From contig CAZAOZ010000004.1 of assembly GCA_964486865.1 (NCBI GenBank), positions 50,662 to 114,661 of the forward strand: a DNA stretch of 64,000 bases. The letters run 5' to 3'. The notes under the pieces were generated by a model. The model saw only the letters and a list, made by a program, of their open reading frames with translations. It did no database searches and had not been told where the DNA came from. Positions 16,197 through 24,924 of this stretch are shown in pieces. Source of the stretch: Ga0077527 sp964486865. Its GTDB lineage: Bacteria > Pseudomonadota > Gammaproteobacteria > Burkholderiales > SG8-41. Each line of letters starts with the position of its first letter. Position 1 is the first letter of the stretch. The translations under genes were made by a program, and so were the position numbers.

Positions 16197-17300
16197 TTAA
16201 AACAAATTCCCCTGCCGCACCACCCCCGGCACCCGGAACTGCGCGGTATCGCGCCGGACGCCCTCTCCTCGCCGTGCCTGGTTAAGTCCCGCCTTTTTGC
16301 AGGCCACGCTGAAACGCTGCTGCAGCAGATCGGCGAATTCGCCGGCGCCGCGCATGCGGCTGCCGAACTGCGGATCGTTGTCGCGCCCGCCGCGCATGGC
16401 ATGCACGCGGCTCATCACGTGTTCGGCCTTCAGCGGGTAATGCCGCATCAGCCAGTCGCGGAACAGCGTTTTCACTTCGTACGGCAGCCGCATCAGGATA
16501 TAGCCCGCGCGCTCTGCGCCGTGCGCCGCCGCGGCGGCAACAATGGCCTCGATTTCATGGTCGTTCAGAAAAGGAATCACCGGCGCCACCATCACGCCCG
16601 CAGGTATGCCGGCCGACGCCAGCGCGCGCACCGCCGCCAGCCGGCGCGCCGGCGCCGTGCAGCGCGGCTCCATGCGCCGCGCCAGTTCGTGATCCAGCGT
16701 GGTCACCGACACAAACACTTCAGCAAGACCTTTTTTCGCCATCGCGCCGAGAATGTCGATATCGCGTTCGACCAGCGCGCTCTTAGTGACTATGCCCACC
16801 GGCTGGTTGAATTCGGCGCAGACTTCGAGGATGCCGCGGGTGATGCGCCGCTCACGTTCCGCCGGCTGGTAAGGGTCGGTATTGGCGCCCAGCGCGATCA
16901 GCTCGCACTGGTAACCCGGCTTCGACAATTCGCGGCGCAGCAGTTCCGCCGCGTTCACCTTCGCAAAAATCCGCGTTTCGAAATCAATGCCCGGCGACAG
17001 GTTGCGGTAGGCGTGACTGGGCCGCGCATAACAGTAAATGCAGCCGTGCTCGCAACCCTGATAGGGATTGATCGACTGCGCGAACGGAATATCCGGCGAA
17101 TCGTTGCACGAAATGATCGACCTGGCGCGCTCATCAGTCACCACCGTCTTCAGCGCGACGGGTTCATCCTCCGCGCCGGTCTGCCAGCCGTCGTCGTAAG
17201 CCTCGCGTTCAACCTGCTCGAAGCGCCCTTCGGGATTAACACCCGCGCCGCGCCCCTTGCGCGGATCGGCATGTTTGCCTGACAGCGTGCGCAAGGACAT
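16197..17300 (-). CDS. PA0069-family (SPL-like) radical SAM protein
   Basis: 367 residues. The radical SAM cluster motif is CEHGCIYCYAR, with C83, C87 and C90 spaced CX3CX2C, preceded by SINPYQGC. GANTDPYQPAERE and the GIVTKSALVERDIDIL stretch are typical of the PA0069 / spore-photolyase-like group. The family binds a 4Fe-4S cluster and SAM; its substrate is unknown. Four bases separate it from the upstream thioesterase gene, so the two are probably co-transcribed. Confidence 0.88.
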   Translation of the reverse strand: MSLRTLSGKHADPRKGRGAGVNPEGRFEQVEREAYDDGWQTGAEDEPVALKTVVTDERARSIISCNDSPDIPFAQSINPYQGCEHGCIYCYARPSHAYRNLSPGIDFETRIFAKVNAAELLRRELSKPGYQCELIALGANTDPYQPAERERRITRGILEVCAEFNQPVGIVTKSALVERDIDILGAMAKKGLAEVFVSVTTLDHELARRMEPRCTAPARRLAAVRALASAGIPAGVMVAPVIPFLNDHEIEAIVAAAAAHGAERAGYILMRLPYEVKTLFRDWLMRHYPLKAEHVMSRVHAMRGGRDNDPQFGSRMRGAGEFADLLQQRFSVACKKAGLNQARRGEGVRRDTAQFRVPGVVRQGNLF

Positions 17301-17304
17301 CGCG

Positions 17305-18276
17305 CTATTCCGCCCGGTACGCGTGCGTGGTCATCACTTCCAGCACCTTGCGACTGCGATTATCGGGCGCCTTGCCCGTGACCTGCGTCTGCACCACGGC
17401 GATCAGCCGCCCGTGATGCACGACTCTGGATTTTATTTTCAGCGCGCGCCCTTCGCCGGGACTGATGTACCACGCCGATATCGCGGTCAGCGCCCAGTGC
17501 GGCGTCAGCGCGGCCATCGCGTTCTCCGCGGCAAGGCCGAGCAGGATGCCGCCCTGCACATGGCCGACGCGGTTGCCGATGTGCGGGCCGTTTTTCACCG
17601 TCGATTGCACGCCGCCCGCGACATGCTTCGCCTGCACGCCCCAGAACCGCTGGATGAATGAACCGCCGTGTTTACGTGTTTCCGCCAGCAGCGCATCGGC
17701 AGTGGCCAGCACTTTTTTTTCATCGGGCCGCAGCACGTTGCCGATGTCCAGCGTCGGATTTTCACCACGGCGGCGATGCGGCACCGGGTGCAGCTCCACG
17801 CCCTTGGGCGGTTTCAGCACCATGAAGGTGCCGGTGCCGGTGCCCACCAGGCCCGCGTCGTTGCGGATTTCGACCGCGCTCATCCCCTGCCGCCCCGCAG
17901 CGCCCTGCACAAAACCGTGCATCGCGCCGCGCCCCGACAATCGTCCGCTACGCGCGGCGCCGCTGAACTGCAGGTTCATGGTCACCGTCGCCAGCCGCGT
18001 ATGCGACGGCAGGGCTGCGCGCACCGCGGCCGCCATCACCAGATCGGCGAGGATCGCAAAGCCGGACAGGTTCAACTGGCCGTCGGCTTCCGCGCAATGC
18101 GGTGCGACATCGACTGACAGCGCGGTGTAGTCGGTGCCGACATGGTCATAGGAAAGATCCAGAAAATTGCCGGCGAAGTGATAACCGGGCTCGCGGTTCA
18201 GGGCGATGCCGCGCAGCACCTGCGCGCGGATCGCTGCCAGGGTATCGGCTGTGGACGCAGCAGCGGGTTTGTGCAT
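17305..18276 (-). CDS. Tandem hotdog-fold thioesterase (PaaI-like)
   Basis: 323 residues with two hotdog halves. The first (about 30-155) has NLSGFAILADLVMAAAVRAAL and a strand TRLATVTMNLQFSGAA. The second (about 215-320) has GNRVGHVQGGILLGLAAENA and KIKSRVVHHGRLIAVVQTQV. The HVQGGILLGLA segment matches the active-site helix of PaaI-type acyl-CoA thioesterases. It probably hydrolyses an acyl-CoA of unknown chain type. It forms a two-gene unit with the downstream radical SAM gene. Confidence 0.75.
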   Translation of the reverse strand: MHKPAAASTADTLAAIRAQVLRGIALNREPGYHFAGNFLDLSYDHVGTDYTALSVDVAPHCAEADGQLNLSGFAILADLVMAAAVRAALPSHTRLATVTMNLQFSGAARSGRLSGRGAMHGFVQGAAGRQGMSAVEIRNDAGLVGTGTGTFMVLKPPKGVELHPVPHRRRGENPTLDIGNVLRPDEKKVLATADALLAETRKHGGSFIQRFWGVQAKHVAGGVQSTVKNGPHIGNRVGHVQGGILLGLAAENAMAALTPHWALTAISAWYISPGEGRALKIKSRVVHHGRLIAVVQTQVTGKAPDNRSRKVLEVMTTHAYRAE

Positions 18277-18338
18277 CGGCCGATTGTAGCAAGCGGCAGC
18301 GTCCAGCCTGCAACCAGGCCACCCCCGGTTGAGTATCT

Positions 18339-18361
18339 ATAACTTGTTGTTTTTATTTATA
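18339..18361 (-). repeat. Perfect copy of a 23-nt AT-rich repeat
   Basis: The complement of 18339-18361 is identical to 52809-52831 over 23 bases, with core AAAAACAACAAGTTAT. It overlaps the stop codon of the DUF2520 gene. Confidence 0.8.
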
Positions 18362-19229
18362 TTTTTAACGCCTGCGCGACGGCATCCAGCGCCGCCGCGG
18401 ATGCTCCGCCCTGCGCCCGCGCCAGATCCAGCGCAATCTGATTCAGCGCGCGATAGGCATCGGCGATGCGCGCATCCAGCTTCCCGAGCGCCGCGAGTTG
18501 CCGGGTAATGACCTCCGCGTCGCCGCGCGCCACCGGTCCGGTCAGCGCGCGCGTCGTGCCCAGCGCAAAAATGTTGGCTATGGTCTCGCGCACCAGCGGC
18601 TCCATCATCGCCTGCGCCGTGGCGCGATGGATGCCGGCTTTTTCATAGGCGCGCAAACCCGCCTCCATCAGCGCGGTCAGGTCATTGCACACCAGCACGC
18701 TCGCCGTGTGATACAGCGTCTTGCCCGCAGGATCGATTGCCGACACCTGCGCGCCCAAGCGCCCGAACAACGGCGTCAGCACGGCAAGTGCCGCCGCATC
18801 GCCCTCCGCCGCGCAATGCGTACCGCTGAATGTCTGCACCGCCAGTGCCGGATCGGCAAAACTTTTCAGCGGATGCACGCTCGCCGTCTTCGCCCCGATC
18901 GCCGCCAGCGGCGCCAGCACTGCCGATGACAGCGCACCGCTGCAGTGAACCACGATATCGCCCTTGCGCACGCGACCCGCGGCCGCCAGCGCCGCGGCAA
19001 CCGGCGCAATCGCCGCATCCGGCGGGGTCAGCAGCCAGACCTCCGCCGCGCGCATGTCGCCCAGCACGCGCACCGCGCGGCCCGCGCCGATGAAAACCAC
19101 CGCCGCCTCCGCCGTGGCGGTCTCCGCGCTCAGCACATCCTGCACCGCGCATGAACCCGCGCGCTGCAGCAATGCGCCCAGGGTGCGGCCGACGCGGCCC
19201 GGCCCGATGATGTTCAGCATGTGTGCCAT
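18357..19229 (-). CDS. Rossmann-like / DUF2520 domain protein
   Basis: 290 residues. The N-terminal dinucleotide-binding motif is LNIIGPGRVGRTLG, followed by VVFIGAG and the VVHCSGALSSAVLAPLA strand typical of this NADP-binding family. The second half (DUF2520) contains HPLKSFADP and the helical GKTLYHTASVLVCNDLTALM, which resembles the C-terminal domain of ProC- and ketopantoate-reductase-like enzymes. A reductase function is plausible but unproven. The stop codon lies in the AT-rich repeat. Confidence 0.85.
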   Translation of the reverse strand: MAHMLNIIGPGRVGRTLGALLQRAGSCAVQDVLSAETATAEAAVVFIGAGRAVRVLGDMRAAEVWLLTPPDAAIAPVAAALAAAGRVRKGDIVVHCSGALSSAVLAPLAAIGAKTASVHPLKSFADPALAVQTFSGTHCAAEGDAAALAVLTPLFGRLGAQVSAIDPAGKTLYHTASVLVCNDLTALMEAGLRAYEKAGIHRATAQAMMEPLVRETIANIFALGTTRALTGPVARGDAEVITRQLAALGKLDARIADAYRALNQIALDLARAQGGASAAALDAVAQALKI

Positions 19230-19264
19230 GGGACGATGGTAGCGCAGCCGTGATCACACGGTAC

Positions 19265-19292
19265 TAAAGTCCGGCAGGAAACCTGCCGTTAT
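19265..19292 (+). promoter_or_regulatory. Possible sigma-28 (FliA)-like promoter before the HDOD gene
   Basis: TAAAGTCC, 12 bases, then GCCGTTAT resembles the FliA consensus TAAAGTTT-N11-GCCGATAA with one extra spacer base. The same stretch contains a perfect CGGCAGG/CCTGCCG hairpin (19272-19288), so the match may be accidental. Confidence 0.3.
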
Positions 19293-19330
19293 GTCCCGCA
19301 GGTTCTTAGTCAGCCAATCAGGGTATCGCC

Positions 19331-20185
19331 ATGCAAAACACCGTAGCTGTTGAACGCGAAGCCGAAGACATCGCCAAATCCGTAGGCATCCCGCCCTGCC
19401 CAGCCGTGCTGACCGGGCTGGTCGGCCAGATGCGCAACGAAGAACCCGACTTCCCGAAAATCGCGAAGCTGATCGGCACCGACGTCGCGCTGGCCGCGAC
19501 CATGCTCAAAACCGTCAATTCGCCGTTCTACGGACTGCCGCAGAAAGTCAGCTCGATCCAGCAGGCGCTGGCGCTGCTCGGCCTGCGCAACGTGTCGCAT
19601 CTGGTCACGCGGCTGCTGTTCCAGCAGGCCTTCCCGGTGACGGACGGCGCCGCCATGGAACGCTATTGGGAATCGTCGTCGAACATTGCCATGATTCTTG
19701 CCTGGCTCGCGCGCAAGACCAAAAAACTCGACCGCGACGACGCCTACACCTACGGTCTGTTCCGTGACTGCGGCATCCCGGTGATGATGCTCAATTTCAC
19801 CGACCACCCGGATCTGCTCGACCAGGCCTACAACAACCCGGACCAGGTGCTGACGGAGATCGAGGATGAACAGCTCGGCGTTGATCACGCCAGTGTCGGC
19901 GCCGAACTCGCCGAATCCTGGCACCTGTCCACGGCGACCTGCCTCGCCATCAGGCGCCATCATGACTACACCATCTACGATAAAGAGTCCGACCTGCCGC
20001 CGCAGAGCTTCATCATGGTGTCGCTCGGCATCGTCGCCGAGAAGCTGTACCGCGGGCATTGCGGCGACACGCCGGGCGCGGAGTGGACACGCGCCGGCGC
20101 CGCGGCCCTGCAGGCCGCCGGCATCAGCGAAGAAGATCTGGCGGAATTCGCCGGCGAAATCGACGACGTGCTGGCTGCTGGCTGA
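19331..20185 (+). CDS. HDOD domain signalling protein
   Basis: A 284-residue protein that is essentially one HDOD domain (about 15-215), a degenerate HD-type phosphohydrolase fold lacking the metal-binding HD pair. Landmarks are PPCPAVLTGLVGQM, TDVALAATMLKTVNSPFYGL and SSIQQALALLGLRNVSHLV. HDOD proteins act in signalling linked to motility, biofilm and c-di-GMP or two-component pathways. The C-terminal 60 residues are acidic and helical. It is monocistronic, with a composite inverted repeat downstream and a weak FliA-like element upstream. Confidence 0.9.
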   Translation: MQNTVAVEREAEDIAKSVGIPPCPAVLTGLVGQMRNEEPDFPKIAKLIGTDVALAATMLKTVNSPFYGLPQKVSSIQQALALLGLRNVSHLVTRLLFQQAFPVTDGAAMERYWESSSNIAMILAWLARKTKKLDRDDAYTYGLFRDCGIPVMMLNFTDHPDLLDQAYNNPDQVLTEIEDEQLGVDHASVGAELAESWHLSTATCLAIRRHHDYTIYDKESDLPPQSFIMVSLGIVAEKLYRGHCGDTPGAEWTRAGAAALQAAGISEEDLAEFAGEIDDVLAAG

Positions 20186-20207
20186 AGCGCCCGGTTTTTA
20201 AACGGAC

Positions 20208-20362
20208 GTGTCTGTTCAGCACGAACGAAACGTCAAAAGCCTCCCTCACCCGGCGCTGCGCGCCACCCTCTCCCGGAGGGCGAGGGTTTACCCCCTCTCC
20301 CTCCGGGAGAGGGGCTGGGGGTGAGGGAAGTTGTTGAATTTTCGTTCGCGCTGAACAGACAC
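20208..20362. repeat. CCCTCTCC-type palindromic element, copy 2, inside an outer inverted repeat
   Basis: The core contains CCCTCACC, CCCTCTCC, CTCCCGGAG and their complements in nested order. An outer, near-perfect inverted repeat of about 24 bases (20208-20231, GTGTCTGTTCAGC...; 20339-20362) encloses it. It fills the gap between the HDOD gene (+) and the Bug receptor gene (-) and may terminate both. Confidence 0.85.
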
Positions 20363-20407
20363 AAACGGACAACAACTGGCCGTTCGTCCAGCGCTTCATT
20401 CACAGGC

Positions 20408-21370
20408 TCAGCGCTCGACCTGGATACCCGCAGCCTTCACCACCTTACCCCACTTCTCGATATCGGCGCGGAGGAAGCTGGTGAACTCATCCATCGACAT
20501 GGTCAGCGGATCGGCGCCGACCGCAACGAGTTTCTCGCGCACCGCCGGCGTGTTGACGGTTTTGACGATGGCATCGTGCAGTTTGGCGGCGATGTCGCGC
20601 GGTATTTTTGCCGGCGCCAGCAGCGCGTAGTGATTGGTCATCTCCACATTGGCATACCCCGATTCCTTCGCCGTCGGCACCTCAGGGAAATACGGCGAGC
20701 GCTTGCTGCTGGCCACGGCAATGGCGCGCACCCTGCCGCTTTTCACGTAAGGTGAAACCACCGGCAGGTCCACGAACATGCCCTGGATCTGCCCGGCGAT
20801 CACATCGCTCACTGCGGGCGCCGCGCCCTTGTAGGGCACATGCGTGACCTTGATCTTCGCATCACCCATCAGCATCTCCAGTGCCAGATGCAGAATGCCG
20901 CCGTTGCCGGCCGAGCCGAAGGCGATCTGGTTAGGGCGCGCCTTGGCGAGCGCGACAAACTCCTTCAATGTTTTCACCGGCATCGACGGGTGAATCACGA
21001 TCAGGCTGGCGGTCGTCATCACCGGCGACAGCGGCTGCAGATCGCGCAGCGTGTCGTAGGGCGGCCTGGCGTAGGTCACCATGTTGATCGACGTGACGCT
21101 CGCGGTGGACATCAGCAGGGTGTAGCCATCAGGCGCCGAGCGGATCACGTTTTCCGCGCCGATGATGCCGTTGGCGCCGGCGCGGTTGTCCACGATGATC
21201 GCCTGCCCGAGTAGTTCGGTCAGGCGCGGCCCGACGGTGCGCGCCGTGATGTCGGCCGGACCACCCGCCGCAAACGGCACGACGATGCGGATGGGTTTGG
21301 CCGGGAAGTTTTGCGCATGTGCGGTGGTGATGGCCAGCAGCGCGGTGGTCAGGACAATTACGTGTCTCAT
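20408..21370 (-). CDS. Tripartite tricarboxylate (Bug/TctC) solute receptor
   Basis: 320 residues. A signal peptide (ending TTAHA) precedes a mature receptor with IRIVVPFAAGGPADITAR, the DNRAGANGIIGAE ligand loop, APDGYTLLM, PVKTLKEFVALAKARP, HVPYKGAAPAVSDVIAG and the C-terminal lobe. This family captures carboxylates in the periplasm for TctAB permeases or for signalling. No permease genes adjoin, as is common for orphan Bug proteins. It is the last minus-strand gene of the block that begins at 29.2 kb and is the only one of that block with ordinary composition and an evident function. Confidence 0.92.
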   Translation of the reverse strand: MRHVIVLTTALLAITTAHAQNFPAKPIRIVVPFAAGGPADITARTVGPRLTELLGQAIIVDNRAGANGIIGAENVIRSAPDGYTLLMSTASVTSINMVTYARPPYDTLRDLQPLSPVMTTASLIVIHPSMPVKTLKEFVALAKARPNQIAFGSAGNGGILHLALEMLMGDAKIKVTHVPYKGAAPAVSDVIAGQIQGMFVDLPVVSPYVKSGRVRAIAVASSKRSPYFPEVPTAKESGYANVEMTNHYALLAPAKIPRDIAAKLHDAIVKTVNTPAVREKLVAVGADPLTMSMDEFTSFLRADIEKWGKVVKAAGIQVER

Positions 21371-21497
21371 GGTTTCTCTCTGAAAATGACGCTAAATACT
21401 CAAGATCATGCTGGCTCTGACCCTCGGCAACCTTGGCACTCTTTCCTGATGTTGTTCAAACAACGATCCTTCACCGAGGATAGCAATTTTCCCTGGA

Positions 21498-22028
21498 TCA
21501 ATCGCGGCGTCCCTGTTGATCCTCTCGTTTCCTGGACCGCTCATTCCCAGACCCGTCGCGGACAAACCGAACCGGATAGCGGAAAAGTGGGCGGCTCTCC
21601 CCGGGCCGACCGGTCGAGAAGTCAACGTATGGCATCACGTCTCCCCACATTCCCCCCGCTGCGAACTTATCGCGCGGCGTATCAGGAAATACGGCTTCAT
21701 CCACAACCGCCTTTCTACGGTCTTGGTCTGGATTCGGCTGCAAGACGAGGCTCAGTAGCTCGGCTTGGGTTGGCAGGCGCCACGGTGTTTCGCGGCGAGG
21801 TCTCAGCAACTCATTGCCAATCCCGCCATTGCCGGACGGCTCGCCCACGCATCGATCTTGCGCCAGATGCATGCCTCTGGCGCAACGTCTCCAGATGAGA
21901 TGGGTTTCCCTGTCCAGAACCTCTTCGCCCTGGTACAGCAATTCGTAGCGGCCCGCCGGCATCTGTGCTGCTGCGATGCCGCTCGCGACGAGAAGGACTG
22001 CCGCGAATACCGCGCTACGCACGCTCAT
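21498..22028 (-). CDS. Exported Lcl/DUF1566-like protein
   Basis: 176 residues. Signal peptide residues 1-21 (ending GIAAAQ). The mature part has VLDRETHLIWRRCARGMHLA, WRLPTQAELLSLVL and YPVRFVRDG, the pattern of the Lcl C-terminal / DUF1566 domain (D-x-x-T-x-L-x-W-x-R-C ... WRLPT-E-L), which occurs in surface or adhesion proteins. Two cysteines lie about 13 residues apart. The C-terminal 18 residues are charged and low in complexity. The start overlaps the upstream gene's stop by four bases, so translation is coupled. It is the last gene of the accessory block. Confidence 0.75.
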   Translation of the reverse strand: MSVRSAVFAAVLLVASGIAAAQMPAGRYELLYQGEEVLDRETHLIWRRCARGMHLAQDRCVGEPSGNGGIGNELLRPRRETPWRLPTQAELLSLVLQPNPDQDRRKAVVDEAVFPDTPRDKFAAGGMWGDVMPYVDFSTGRPGESRPLFRYPVRFVRDGSGNERSRKREDQQGRRD

Positions 22029-22468
22029 CGAATTTTCGCCCGCTCTTCCCTCATGAGTTTGTCAGTATCCACGCCTTTTTCTTTCATCAACCCGAGTGTG
22101 CGCTCCCATCCTTTGCGCTGGGTCACCATCTCCTTGTCGAAATCGCCGGCCGACATGCCCAGGCAACTGGCACTGTCTTTTGCGATCTCTCGTTTGATAT
22201 TCGCGTCCGAGCAGTCCTCGGCTTTTTTCAAATTATTCTTCACAGACATCTGGCAAGCGCGTGCGACGTAGCCGGGATACTCAGGCGAACCTCTGGTGGC
22301 CGCGCAATATCCCTTGAGGTCGCGCTTCGCCATCGGCACTTCCGCGCTTGCGATCAATTTGGCACCTTTGCGCATTTCTGCGTCGGGCTCCGCCCCCCAA
22401 ACACCGGACGCGGTGAACAACATGCTGGTGACAAAAAAAACCAGTGCCATGCGAATCCTGATAGCCAT
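22025..22468 (-). CDS. Small exported cysteine-containing protein, unknown
   Basis: 147 residues that I do not recognise. A signal peptide (residues 1-25, ending GVWGA) precedes a soluble helical part with four cysteines (GYCAATRG, ARACQMS, AEDCSDAN, SASCLGMS), enough for two disulphides. The phrase GSPEYPGYV...ACQ echoes GQPEYGGY...ACRQ near the end of the protein encoded at 27092-29206, which hints at a shared C-terminal motif in this locus. It overlaps the next gene by four bases (ATGA). Confidence 0.7.
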   Translation of the reverse strand: MAIRIRMALVFFVTSMLFTASGVWGAEPDAEMRKGAKLIASAEVPMAKRDLKGYCAATRGSPEYPGYVARACQMSVKNNLKKAEDCSDANIKREIAKDSASCLGMSAGDFDKEMVTQRKGWERTLGLMKEKGVDTDKLMREERAKIR

Positions 22469-22583
22469 GATGACTCCTTGTCAGTATTGTGGTTCGGAAA
22501 AAACGGGATAACCAGAACAAAGAACAATGCGTCAGCCGTACTGTTCAAAACGAATTACGCCAACCGATGATCCCTTGAGCAGC

Positions 22584-22644
22584 CGATTGTTCATCGTCTG
22601 TACACACCACCACCAACCCTGGGATCGTCGGCTTGGGTCTTGGG
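22584..22644 (-). repeat. Duplicated C-terminal-tail DNA module, copy 1
   Basis: By my count 46 of 61 positions match 24925-24985, in the same reading frame. It encodes QADDPRVGGGVYRR, the stop codon, and a few bases beyond it. The similarity past the stop means the DNA, not only the peptide, was copied. Confidence 0.75.
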
Positions 22645-22917
22645 TGCCGGGCTGGTCGCTGGTTGCACCGCTGTGTCCGTCACAACACCGGGCGGACCCT
22701 CTTCACGGCGCTCAACAGGACGTTTGCCAGCTCGGTACGCCGCCGATTCCGCAGCATACAATCGATTGGTGCAATCCCGGCATTCGTAACGTTGTTCAAA
22801 ATATTCCATCTTGACGGGGAGTGCTGACTTTCCCGGCAGGGAACTTGAAACGATGCCGGAAATTATCCGCTCCACTTCTGCCGTTACATCACTTTTGCAG
22901 AGACTGCAGCTATACAT
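22591..22917 (-). CDS. Zinc-ribbon-like small protein with C-terminal tail module
   Basis: 108 residues that match no family I know. MYSCSLCKSDVTAEV opens with one CXXC knuckle (C4, C7); a second is ECRDC (C46, C49), so a treble-clef or zinc-ribbon site is likely. No signal peptide. Residues 1-50 are about 70% identical to the upstream gene's product, with the same Cys spacing. Unlike that copy it continues into a Pro/Glu-rich linker and ends QADDPRVGGGVYRR, a tail shared with the mini-Bug protein encoded at 24932-25561. Start 22917 has a GGGGGA SD, and about 40 upstream bases are conserved between the two copies. Confidence 0.7.
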   Translation of the reverse strand: MYSCSLCKSDVTAEVERIISGIVSSSLPGKSALPVKMEYFEQRYECRDCTNRLYAAESAAYRAGKRPVERREEGPPGVVTDTAVQPATSPAPKTQADDPRVGGGVYRR

Positions 22918-22991
22918 TTCTGATCCCCCAACAAGGTGAGAACGAGTCGGCAGGCTCGCTTTGCCGTTGCACAGCGCACGCTTTCGCCGGT

Positions 22992-23198
22992 TCAGCTGCG
23001 GCGTCTTGCTGCTCTTTCCGCCGCCGTTTCCGCCGCAGATGCCTGTTGATTGCAAGCCCGGCAAACATAGCGTTGTTCAAAATATTCCATCATTCCCGGG
23101 AATCCTGCCTGTCCCGGCGCAGAACTTGAAACAATGCTGGAAATCTCCCGGTCTACTTCTGCCGTTACATCTCTTTTGCAGAGACTGCAGCTATACAT
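22992..23198 (-). CDS. Zinc-ribbon-like small protein, tail-less copy
   Basis: 68 residues. MYSCSLCKRDVTAEVDREIS carries C4 and C7, and YVCRAC carries C46 and C49, exactly the spacing of the neighbour at 22591-22917. It ends in a short basic helix (AAERAARRRS) rather than the QADDP tail. The pair is a tandem duplication: the leader, SD (GGGGGATCAGAA before ATG) and first 50 codons are alike, and the 3' parts differ. The frame is open upstream to 23273 in a conserved way (SLP-RS--VGGSE), so a longer N-terminus cannot be fully excluded. Confidence 0.68.
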   Translation of the reverse strand: MYSCSLCKRDVTAEVDREISSIVSSSAPGQAGFPGMMEYFEQRYVCRACNQQASAAETAAERAARRRS

Positions 23199-23306
23199 TT
23201 CTGATCCCCCAACAAAGTTAGAACGGGATGGCAGGCTCGTACTGCCGCTGTACGGCATGATGTCCCGAGCCAATCATGTGCATCGGTGAACCCCGCCATT
23301 CCCTCA

Positions 23307-24905
23307 TCAGGCGCACCGACCCAACAGTCCGCGGCCGACCTGGAAATGTACGTCGACCGCTGAACCGCCATCGGGCTTGTCAAGCGTTTCGCCGTACTTG
23401 CACGCGAACCAGTAGGTCGTCTCCCCGGAGGTATGCATGATGGACTGACTGTTCGGTCCTGCGCCGATGTGCCACATGCCGCCCCCGTTTTTCTCGCAGT
23501 CCATAAATCCGGAATCGCTGCCTCTGGTGGGCCGATAGACACAGTAGATGTACTCAACGGCATACGGACACGCGTTAATCACTCCGCCACCTTGTTGCGG
23601 CTTCAAGCATTGATGCGCCTCCAGGCCGGCTTGGTGACGCTTGGGTTTTCCCTGGCGTGCCCGGTCAAGTTCGGCCTGGCGTTTCTGGGCAAGCGCGGTG
23701 GCTCGGTTCACGTCTTGGGAAATGTGGGTGGCTCCAGGCGTACCGGCTGGATCACGATTTTCATTGTCCGTTGTGCTTCCGGCACCCGCGAGCTTCAGGT
23801 TCCCACTTTTAATCCAGGCTTGTGCGTTTGGGTGCCCCGCGCAACGTCCCTCAAAGAGTTCTATCTCGACACGACCAAGACGAGCCTTCACGTCGTTTGC
23901 ATTGCCTGGCCAGCTTTTTGATTCACGATGCACGGCCAATATTTCTCGGTTACAGGAGATGATTTGGTCGGGCGATAAACCTCCCGGGACTGTATTTGCC
24001 GGTGAACTGGGGGAAGGGGGGGTTACGGATGTACGCTTGATCTGGGCCGCCATATGGCGAGCGACGCACGCATACACCAGTTGCTCCGCGCCCCACTGCG
24101 AAGTTTCAAGCTCCTTCGCTTTCTTGGTATAAATGTCCGCCATTAGCAGAAGCGCGTCACCGTAGTTTGGTGAAGTTGGAGCAGGCGGACGATTCTTATC
24201 CTTAAATGCATTACAAATTGGGGGGGCGCTAGGGGAAAACGTCCGGATTCCGTCATGTCCCATTTTCATGCCGCCACAGCCATAACTAAGATAGTTGCTG
24301 AAGTCCTGCATCGTACGCGGTATCGTTTCATTCATTAGTACGTTTATTGGCCTGTCGATGGCTCGAAAACCAGATGTTGTCGCATTGGAAAGCGTTCTGA
24401 GCCGCTGACGCTCGGCCTCACAAACCTGCGTAGGTTGAGAGGGAGGCGAACTGCCGCGTTCAAGCACGCTTATCTGCGCACGGATCACACACAAAAGATA
24501 TCTTTGAAAAAAAGCCCCACGCAGTTGGCCAGCGTCCCGAACATTCATCTCTTGCGATTTTTCCCACAATTGCAATCCGCGGAGATTTCTCTCTATGTCC
24601 GGAAACCTTTTCTTTATTCCTGTACCCGATGCGGACTCTGCCAGCTCTCTTCTGAGGGGGTCGTAGTCTGCTTTGAAGACAAGTATCCTCTCCAATGAAC
24701 CGGGATCACTGGGGCGAATCTTGAGAAGAGCATTGGCTGGCTCCTCTCTGACCGCCGCCTGATGCTCTGCTTCGCAAACCTGCGCAATTGCCTGAGAGGA
24801 CGCGCAAACCAGCATCAACCCTATCAACACTGACCATGGATTGATTGGCTTCCTGGATTCACGGAGACGATCCGGCGGCAAAGCAACCATTTCTCCATCA
24901 TTCAT
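23307..24905 (-). CDS. Large exported protein with Cys-rich C-terminal domain, unknown
   Basis: 532 residues, no family recognised. A charged N-terminus of about 24 residues is followed by a hydrophobic signal (WSVLIGLMLVCASSQAIA, cleavage before QVCEAE). The middle has two segments starting QVCEAE (near 32 and 150) with helical, Cys-bearing repeats. The last 100 residues have a distinct pattern (HQCLK, NACPYAVEYIYC, FMDC, YWFAC) shared with the protein encoded at 25758-26981. Start 24905 follows CCAAGGAG; the alternative ATG 24935 overlaps the stop of the upstream mini-Bug gene. It probably acts in the periplasm or outside the cell. Confidence 0.72.
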   Translation of the reverse strand: MNDGEMVALPPDRLRESRKPINPWSVLIGLMLVCASSQAIAQVCEAEHQAAVREEPANALLKIRPSDPGSLERILVFKADYDPLRRELAESASGTGIKKRFPDIERNLRGLQLWEKSQEMNVRDAGQLRGAFFQRYLLCVIRAQISVLERGSSPPSQPTQVCEAERQRLRTLSNATTSGFRAIDRPINVLMNETIPRTMQDFSNYLSYGCGGMKMGHDGIRTFSPSAPPICNAFKDKNRPPAPTSPNYGDALLLMADIYTKKAKELETSQWGAEQLVYACVARHMAAQIKRTSVTPPSPSSPANTVPGGLSPDQIISCNREILAVHRESKSWPGNANDVKARLGRVEIELFEGRCAGHPNAQAWIKSGNLKLAGAGSTTDNENRDPAGTPGATHISQDVNRATALAQKRQAELDRARQGKPKRHQAGLEAHQCLKPQQGGGVINACPYAVEYIYCVYRPTRGSDSGFMDCEKNGGGMWHIGAGPNSQSIMHTSGETTYWFACKYGETLDKPDGGSAVDVHFQVGRGLLGRCA

Positions 24906-24924
24906 TTCATTCTCCTTGGGCAAA

